A stretch of DNA of 18,018 bases from JBKECY01 sp047975025 (lineage in GTDB: Bacteria > Bacillota > Clostridia > Lachnospirales > Lachnospiraceae): NCBI GenBank assembly GCA_047975025.1, contig JBKECY010000004.1, forward strand, positions 1 through 18,018. The letters are read 5' to 3'. Position numbers and translations under genes: made by a program. Of this stretch, positions 12,789 through 18,018 are shown in pieces; positions within the stretch are counted from its first letter, which is position 1, and each line of letters starts with the position of its first letter. The notes below the pieces were generated by a model. That model saw only the letters and a list, made by a program, of their open reading frames with translations, was not told the DNA's origin and did not search any database.

Positions 12789-13611
12789 CCAAACAAATGA
12801 AACCGGTCATGAAAGCAAAGAAGAGATTGAAATTGATATAGGAGAACTTCTGTTGGCGCTGCTCTCGAAAGCATGGCTGATCCTAATCTCGGCACTTCTT
12901 ATTGCGCTTCTTACATTCATCGTCAATAAGTGGGTTCTGACACCTGTCTATGATTCTGCGACCAGAATTTATATCATGAGCAAGACGCAGGAGCTTTCGG
13001 TACTTACCGCATCAGATATTCAGGTCAATACCGATCTGACGGCCGATTATCAGGAACTGATTCGAAGCAGAACCGTTCTGGAAAAAGTCATCAAGCAGGA
13101 AAATTTATCACTTTCGTATCAGGCACTGTATTCCAAAATCTCAGTCAATGTTCCGTCAGAAACCCGGATTATCGAGATCAGTGTGTCTGATGAAGAACCC
13201 AAAGTAGCACAATCGCTTGCGAATGCGGTGCGGGAGGTGGCGACGGAACAAATCCTCTCCGTCATGGATATTCAGGCAGTGAATGTCGTGGACGAAGCCT
13301 ATCTGCCTACCCAGCCATCCACCCCGGAAGTCCGGCGCAACACAATGCTTGCAGCTTTGGCAGGAGCACTGCTTAGCATCGCCTTTATTATTATTTGGCG
13401 CATCAAAGATGACCGGATTTATAGTGAAGATGATGTGGAAAAATATCTGGGAGTCAGTGTACTCGGTGCCATACCGGTAGAGGAAGGAAGCCGAATCAGC
13501 AAAAAACGCGGCAAAAAAGCCAAAGTTGCCTACGTACAGTCGCTGGAAACTTTGCAGGAGCAAAATGATTCACCGACACTTCCGGACACAGCGGAACAGG
13601 AAAGGAGATAG
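12775..13611 (+). CDS. cpsC: CpsC/Wzz-type chain-length regulator and kinase activator
   Basis: The 278-residue protein has the polysaccharide co-polymerase layout: TM1 at about residues 31-51, an extracytoplasmic coiled domain (52-188), and TM2 at about 190-209. TM2 is preceded by the typical proline-rich LPTQPSTPEVRRN. A cytoplasmic tail of about 70 residues follows, longer than the minimum, with a YSEDDVEKYLGVSVLGAIP motif near its start and a lysine cluster (SKKRGKKAK). It sets polymer length and activates CpsD. The ATG at 12775 lies inside cpsB. AAAGGAG and CpsD follow 2 bp after its stop. Confidence 0.92.
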   Translation: MKTFSQTNETGHESKEEIEIDIGELLLALLSKAWLILISALLIALLTFIVNKWVLTPVYDSATRIYIMSKTQELSVLTASDIQVNTDLTADYQELIRSRTVLEKVIKQENLSLSYQALYSKISVNVPSETRIIEISVSDEEPKVAQSLANAVREVATEQILSVMDIQAVNVVDEAYLPTQPSTPEVRRNTMLAALAGALLSIAFIIIWRIKDDRIYSEDDVEKYLGVSVLGAIPVEEGSRISKKRGKKAKVAYVQSLETLQEQNDSPTLPDTAEQERR

Positions 13612-13613
13612 GA

Positions 13614-14312
13614 ATGGCCACAATAGTAATCGATAAATTCTATCAGATGGATTTTAAAGCAACAGAAGCTTACAAGACGCTGCGCACGAACCTGCTCTTT
13701 TGCGGGGATGACAAAAAAGTCATCGGAATTACCAGCTGCGGCGCCAACGAAGGTAAATCTACCCTATCGGTAAACTTAAGTATATCGCTGGCAGAAGCAG
13801 GAAAAAAAGTCCTGTTGATTGACACAGACCTTAGAAAATCCGTTCTGCTGGGGCGCTATGCCGCCGGAACCAAGGTCGAGGGAATTTCGCACTATCTCTC
13901 AGGTCAGACAGAGTTGATCAACATTATTAACAGAACCAATATCGGAACCCTTCAAATCATTTTTGCAGGCAAGCAGCCGCCGAACCCGTCGGAACTGCTG
14001 GAAACCGACTATCTAAGAGATGCGATTAAGGCGCTGCGCAAGTTGTATGACTATATCATCATCGACACAGCACCGCTGGGGGTAGTAATAGATGCCGCCA
14101 TCGTTGCCAGAGAGTGCGACGGCACGATTATGGTGGTGGAATCCGGTTTGAACAGCTACAAATTTGTCAGCCGCATACAGCATCAGCTGGAAATTACAGG
14201 AACACCCATATTAGGGCTTGTACTCAACAAAGTCGATATGAACCGCGTTAGAAGATACGACCGCAAATATGGTTATTATTATAAAAAATATTCACATTAT
14301 TACGGGAAATAA
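13614..14312 (+). CDS. cpsD: CpsD-type autophosphorylating tyrosine kinase (BY-kinase)
   Basis: The 232-residue stand-alone BY-kinase has the family's Walker A (GANEGKST, 43-50), Walker A' (VLLIDTD, 66-72) and Walker B (YIIIDTAP, about 147-154). The C-terminal tail is tyrosine-rich: RRYDRKYGYYYKKYSHYYGK carries eight tyrosines from residue 215 to 230. These are the sites autophosphorylated in the oligomeric ring and dephosphorylated by CpsB. AAAGGAG precedes the ATG at 13614, two bases after cpsC. Together with CpsB and CpsC it makes the classical Gram-positive capsule/EPS regulatory trio. Confidence 0.95.
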   Translation: MATIVIDKFYQMDFKATEAYKTLRTNLLFCGDDKKVIGITSCGANEGKSTLSVNLSISLAEAGKKVLLIDTDLRKSVLLGRYAAGTKVEGISHYLSGQTELINIINRTNIGTLQIIFAGKQPPNPSELLETDYLRDAIKALRKLYDYIIIDTAPLGVVIDAAIVARECDGTIMVVESGLNSYKFVSRIQHQLEITGTPILGLVLNKVDMNRVRRYDRKYGYYYKKYSHYYGK

Positions 14313-14323
14313 GGGAAAGCAGA

Positions 14324-15808
14324 GTGAATAACGCAATGGGCCTGCAGAAGGGGGGAATTGCGTTGTACAAAAAGGTTACAAATGCTTGGACGGAACATAT
14401 TGACTTTATGATACTGGACTTTTTGTGTATTACAGGTTCACTTTTTATTGCTTTCTATATCAGATTTCTCGGTGACTGGGATCGCTATCTGGGGACGTTC
14501 CTCAAGATGAGCATCCTGATCGCTACATTTTCATGCGCAGTTGTTATGTTCAACGACAGCTACCTGGGAATTCTGAAACGCCGCAGACTCGAGGAACTGA
14601 GCAAAACAAGCTCGCATGTGACCTTCGTGGTCTTCTTATTTGTATTCTATCTGTTTTTATCAAAAGAAGCTGAGAGCTTCTCACGTCTGGCCATACTGAT
14701 TACGTGGGTTCTGTCAATTTCGACCGCTTTCGCGGTACGAACCTTTCGCAAGCAGTATCTGCTGAGCCTGTCCTGCGAAGACAGAGGCACCGGCAGTTCG
14801 CTCCTGATCGTCACTTCCAGGGAGCAGGCCGCAGAAATCGTCTCCACAATACGTCAATACAATGTCAAATGCTTCCGAATTGCCGGTCTGGCACTCACAG
14901 ATTATGCGCAGGAGGGAGAGCGAATCGAAGGACGCCCCGTCGTAGCTTCGGCTTCCAAAACCCTGGAATACGTCTGCCATAACTGGGTGGATGAGGTATT
15001 GTTCTGCCTTCCCGCAGGCACAGATCCGGCGAAGCTGCAGAACATCATACAGGGCTGCTTTGATATGGGGATTGCGGTCCATGTCAGAATCAATCAGAAC
15101 CTGTTCGGAATGGGCGGAAAGCAGCTGATCGAGAAAATCTCCGGCTACACCGTTGTATCAAGCAGTATCAACATGGCAACGGCATTCCAGTTGTTCATCA
15201 AAAGGGCCCTGGATATCGTAGGCGGTATTGTCGGCATGCTCTGCACCGGCCTCATCTATCTATTTATAGCCCCCTACATCTATATTAAATCCCCCGGTTC
15301 AGCCTTCTTCTCACAATGGCGCATCGGAAAAAACGGCAAGAAATTCAAAATATACAAGTTCAGAACCATGTATCCGGATGCAGAAGAAAGAAAGGCCGAG
15401 CTGATGCGGCAGAACCGCGTCTCAGACGGTATGATGTTCAAGCTGGATAATGACCCGCGTATCATCGGTGGTGAGAAGGGACGGGGCTTGTGTAACTTCA
15501 TCCGCAAAGCGTCGTTGGACGAATTCCCGCAGTTCTGGAATGTGCTAAAAGGCGATATGAGTCTGGTTGGTACCCGTCCGCCCACACTTGATGAGTGGGA
15601 GAAATATGACTACCACCACAGGACCAGAATGGCGACGAAGCCGGGGCTTACAGGAATGTGGCAGGTGAGTGGGAGAAGCCAGATCATAGACTTTGAAGAA
15701 GTGGTGAAGTTGGATAAGAAGTATATTGTGGATTGGAGTATGGGGCTGGATATCAAGATCTTGTTTAAGACGTTGGTGGTTATGGTGAGAAGGGATGGGG
15801 CGATGTGA
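14324..15808 (+). CDS. Polyprenyl glycosylphosphotransferase (CpsE/WbaP type, priming enzyme)
   Basis: The 494-residue membrane enzyme starts repeat-unit assembly by moving a hexose-1-phosphate from UDP-sugar to undecaprenyl phosphate; the sugar cannot be read from sequence. Four or five N-terminal TMs (about residues 20-135) are followed by a CoA-binding-like domain (about 155-265) and the bacterial sugar transferase domain (about 288-494). Within the last are KRALDIVGG plus TM, KIYKFRTMYPDAE, RKASLDEFPQFWNVLKGDMS then LVGTRPPT, and KPGLTGMWQVSGRS. The start at GTG 14324 has AAGGG at a usable distance. An in-frame TTG at 14363 has a stronger AAGGGGGG seven bases upstream and is a real alternative. 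The Asp-Glu and Arg-Pro catalytic motifs are intact. Confidence 0.92.
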   Translation: MNNAMGLQKGGIALYKKVTNAWTEHIDFMILDFLCITGSLFIAFYIRFLGDWDRYLGTFLKMSILIATFSCAVVMFNDSYLGILKRRRLEELSKTSSHVTFVVFLFVFYLFLSKEAESFSRLAILITWVLSISTAFAVRTFRKQYLLSLSCEDRGTGSSLLIVTSREQAAEIVSTIRQYNVKCFRIAGLALTDYAQEGERIEGRPVVASASKTLEYVCHNWVDEVLFCLPAGTDPAKLQNIIQGCFDMGIAVHVRINQNLFGMGGKQLIEKISGYTVVSSSINMATAFQLFIKRALDIVGGIVGMLCTGLIYLFIAPYIYIKSPGSAFFSQWRIGKNGKKFKIYKFRTMYPDAEERKAELMRQNRVSDGMMFKLDNDPRIIGGEKGRGLCNFIRKASLDEFPQFWNVLKGDMSLVGTRPPTLDEWEKYDYHHRTRMATKPGLTGMWQVSGRSQIIDFEEVVKLDKKYIVDWSMGLDIKILFKTLVVMVRRDGAM

Positions 15809-15860
15809 TGAAGTCGTGTCTTTTCATAATAGCAATCAAAGAAATGAAAGGAAGTTTTAT

Positions 15861-16997
15861 ATGAGTGTTTCAGAAAGTATTGATTGTATAGAGCCTATAA
15901 GGATAGCACATGTAGTGGGGAAAATGGTTGGAGGAGGTCTTGAGGCAACAGTTTTAAACTATTATCGTTGTATAGATAGAAGTAAAATACAATATGACTT
16001 TATTGTTGATAATGATTCAACATTAATCCCTGAAGAAATAGCGGAATTAGGAGGCAGAGTGATTTTGGTTCCGCCTTACCAAAAGCAATTAGCGTATCAG
16101 AGAGAACTATACAGGATATTTAAAGAGAATAACTATAAAATTGTATATTCACATATGAATACACTTTCTATATTTCCAATGTATGTGGCTTGGAAGGCAA
16201 AAATACCGGTAAGGATCGCTCATAATCATAGTACGGCAGGCAAGGGGGAGCTGAAGAAGAATTTGATAAAGTATTCCTTGAGACCATTTGCAAAAATCTT
16301 CCCGAATACTCTATGTGCGTGTTCAACTTTTGCAGGGAAATGGCTTTTCGGTCAACAAGCCATGAACTCCGGGAAAATTACAATATGGAAAAATGCAGTT
16401 AATATAAATAAATTTCTTTATTCAAGTGACACTAGGAAAAGAATTAGAAAAGAATGTGGAATAGAAAACCAATTTGTTGTAGCTCATGTAGGTAGGTTTA
16501 TACATCAAAAGAATCATGAGTTCATTGTAAAGATATTCGAAGAAATTCATATTATGAAACCAGAAACAATTCTACTTTTAGTTGGAAGTGGAGATAGGAT
16601 TGAGGAAATAAAAAACATGGTAAGTACATTGAATCTTACTGATTCAGTCATGTTTCTTGGTAATAGAAGTGATATTGCTGATGTTTATCAGGCTATGGAT
16701 GCGTTTGTTATGCCTAGTTTTTATGAGGGACTTGGTATGGTTGCAGTTGAGGCACAAATTGCAGGTCTTCCAGTTGTTTGTGCTGATACAATTCCTATTG
16801 AGGCCAAAATATCTGATAATATGAAATATTTATCGTTGCATGATTCAGTGAGAACATGGGCTAACTTAGTTTTAAGCTTTTCGAGAGGATACGAACGGAA
16901 AAACATGAAAGGATGCGCAGAGGATTTAGGATATGATATCAATTTTGCCGCTCAAAAAATGACTAAATGGTATTGCGAGTTGCTTGATATAAAATAG
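15861..16997 (+). CDS. Glycosyltransferase, GT4-like (EpsF type)
   Basis: The 378-residue GT-B enzyme has N-terminal RIAHVVGKMVGGGLEATVLN (nucleotide-fold start with Gly-rich loop), AHVGRFIHQKN in the C-terminal domain, and the retaining-enzyme signature FYEGLGMVAVEAQIAGLP (E-x7-E) near residue 315. It probably adds a sugar to the lipid-linked repeat unit on the cytoplasmic face; donor and acceptor are unknown. I chose ATG 15861 with AAAGGAAG upstream; the frame also runs back to 15795, where it overlaps the priming enzyme and has no ribosome binding site. From here on the DNA is clearly more AT-rich than upstream, suggesting separate ancestry. Confidence 0.9.
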   Translation: MSVSESIDCIEPIRIAHVVGKMVGGGLEATVLNYYRCIDRSKIQYDFIVDNDSTLIPEEIAELGGRVILVPPYQKQLAYQRELYRIFKENNYKIVYSHMNTLSIFPMYVAWKAKIPVRIAHNHSTAGKGELKKNLIKYSLRPFAKIFPNTLCACSTFAGKWLFGQQAMNSGKITIWKNAVNINKFLYSSDTRKRIRKECGIENQFVVAHVGRFIHQKNHEFIVKIFEEIHIMKPETILLLVGSGDRIEEIKNMVSTLNLTDSVMFLGNRSDIADVYQAMDAFVMPSFYEGLGMVAVEAQIAGLPVVCADTIPIEAKISDNMKYLSLHDSVRTWANLVLSFSRGYERKNMKGCAEDLGYDINFAAQKMTKWYCELLDIK

Positions 16998-17041
16998 TAG
17001 TTGTTAATGAAAATTGAATGCTTGTGTAACGAAATTAGAAA

Positions 17042-17070
17042 TTGACTATATCAAATGTTGTGATAATAAT
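17042..17070 (+). promoter_or_regulatory. Weak candidate promoter before the last glycosyltransferase
   Basis: TTGACT (17042-17047) is followed after 16-17 bp by TAATAAT (17064-17070) in the 97-bp gap between the two glycosyltransferase genes. The region is so AT-rich that a chance match is likely. Confidence 0.25.
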
Positions 17071-17094
17071 ATGATTTAAGTGGAGCAGTATAAC

Positions 17095-17899
17095 ATGAAA
17101 ATTGCAGTTTTAACATATGGATCAGCACCTGTTCCGGCTACACAGGGTGGAGCTGTAGAAAACCTTATTGAAGATTTATTAGATGAGAATGAAGTGAAAC
17201 AAAATCTAAAGTTTACAGTATATGGGATTTATGATAAAAGTGCATATATAAAATCTCAAAAATATGAGCATTCGAATTTTGAGTTTGTCAAATGCCCTTG
17301 GGGAATTGATTTTATTGACAAGTTTATTTATTTGATTGCAAAATATATTTTAAAAAAGAGTAATTTAATTTCGTATAGATTTATTTTCAGACGTTTATTT
17401 ATTATGAGTCACTATCCCAAAAAGCTCGTAAAAAATGATTATGATAGGATAATGCTTGTGGCAAATTCTACCTTATTTCTTTTATTTAAAAACAAAAAAC
17501 TATATACAAAATATTGTGACAAAGTAATTTTCTACCTGCATAATGAAGTAAAATCATTATTCGGGTGTGAAAAAGAAGTTGAATCAATACGGACACTCAT
17601 TGGAGTTAGTCAATTTGTAAATTCTGCTTTTCAAAATATTGTTCCATCCATATCTACAGAAAGGTGCTATGTTTTGAAAAATTGTATTGATACTAAAAAC
17701 TTTATAGAAAATGACGAAAAAAGAAATAGTGTTTTAAGAAAAAAGTATAATATTTCCAAAAGTGATTTTGTTCTTGTATTTATTGGAAGAATCGTAAAGG
17801 AAAAGGGGATTTTAGAGGTGATTGAAGCTGTCAAAAAAGTTAACAGACAAAATATAAAACTTTTAGTGGTAGGAAGTAGTTTTTATAGTAGTGATGTAA
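17095..17899 (+). pseudogene. 3'-truncated glycosyltransferase (GT4-like), cut by an IS
   Basis: About 268 genuine residues remain. The N-terminal ILTYGSAPVPATQGGAVENL-type start (here MKIAVLTYGSAPVPA) has the Gly-rich loop of GT-B enzymes, and FIGRIVKEKGILEVIEA begins the C-terminal nucleotide-sugar domain. The protein breaks off after VVGSSFYSSD at 17899, where the IS starts; the frame runs 13 codons into the IS (MTCPRFLYQSQ) and stops at 17935-17937. The missing part, roughly the last hundred residues, would carry the E-x7-E catalytic motif, so this copy is very probably inactive. The ATG at 17095 is preferred to a GTG at 17080 because TGGAG lies between them. It is AT-rich like the preceding gene. 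Confidence 0.85.
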
Positions 17900-18017
17900 T
17901 GACCTGCCCCCGATTTTTGTACCAGTCGCAATGTTAGTAATGACCGGTATCCGGTAGGGTAAATCCTTATCAGCTTGACGACATCGTAACATTTCTTGGT
18001 GGATTGTTCAAGGGCGG
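17900..18017. mobile_element. End of an insertion sequence (right copy)
   Basis: Begins 5'-TGACCTGCCCCCGATTTT at 17900 and is the exact reverse complement of 1-118, so the same end of the same element faces inward at both window borders. The two IS copies therefore lie in opposite orientation around 17.8 kb of DNA. The abrupt change from glycosyltransferase coding sequence to this repeat marks the insertion point. Only the IS tip is present; no transposase can be assigned. Confidence 0.75.
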
Positions 18018-18018
18018 C

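Noticed and set aside
1..18018. Composite transposon carrying the capsule locus
   Set aside because: Two flanking IS copies alone do not show joint mobility: both cut into genes, and the content is ordinary chromosomal sequence. Assembly breakage at a repeat is simpler.
1..18018. tRNA, rRNA or prophage genes
   Set aside because: No cloverleaf-like stretch, ribosomal RNA sequence or phage structural gene was seen in the gaps between genes.

Overview
The window looks like chromosomal DNA from a Gram-positive gut-type Firmicute, most likely a clostridial/Lachnospiraceae relative. The reasons are strong AGGAGG-type ribosome binding sites, sigma-A-like promoters, a surface protein built from LRR, Big_2-like and cell-wall-binding repeats, a sortase with its own substrate, and a CpsBCDE-type (Wzy-dependent) capsule/exopolysaccharide locus. 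The genus is not determined. Both ends carry the same 118-bp sequence in opposite orientation (1-118 and 17900-18017). Each copy looks like the end of one insertion sequence, and each interrupts a gene: the surface protein at the left loses its N-terminus and the glycosyltransferase at the right loses its C-terminus. The window edges are therefore probably assembly breaks at a repeated IS.

Layout, left to right. (1) A 5'-truncated modular surface protein (121-2646) ends in ten 24-residue wall-binding repeats and shares a perfect 16-bp hairpin terminator with a convergent DNA-deoxyinosine glycosylase gene (2702-3202, minus). (2) A small membrane-anchored protein (3350-3727) is transcribed divergently from the glycosylase gene. 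(3) From 3714 to about 5035 lies a repeat-rich island: a 30-bp-period duplication, a pair of 143-bp direct repeats about 87% identical (3843-3985 and 4724-4866) that bracket a CMD-family gene and a DUF3781 gene, then a large nested hairpin. (4) A three-gene operon encodes a DUF2975 membrane protein, a YozG-like XRE regulator and a large DUF4153-like membrane protein (5140-7360). (5) A peroxide-stress operon encodes a glutathione peroxidase, a flavodoxin-like protein, an OhrR-type MarR regulator and an MscS channel (7429-9598). It has a clear promoter and OhrR-box-like palindromes, and closes with a terminator-like hairpin.

(6) From 9890 a long co-directional cluster begins: a secreted protein with an IKKTG sorting signal, its presumed sortase, and a four-TM protein of unknown function. 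Without a clear break these lead into CpsB phosphatase, CpsC/Wzz, CpsD BY-kinase, a WbaP/CpsE-type priming transferase, and then two glycosyltransferase genes. The last two are visibly more AT-rich than everything upstream, as expected for the variable, horizontally exchanged part of a polysaccharide locus. The second is cut by the IS.

The best candidates for something under-described are the sortase/IKKTG-protein/four-TM module joined to the capsule regulators, the repeat-bracketed CMD-DUF3781 island, and the OhrR-GPx-flavodoxin-MscS operon whose OhrR has a second cysteine in the place expected of a 2-Cys regulator. All calls come from reading the sequence and from family knowledge; no database search was run.
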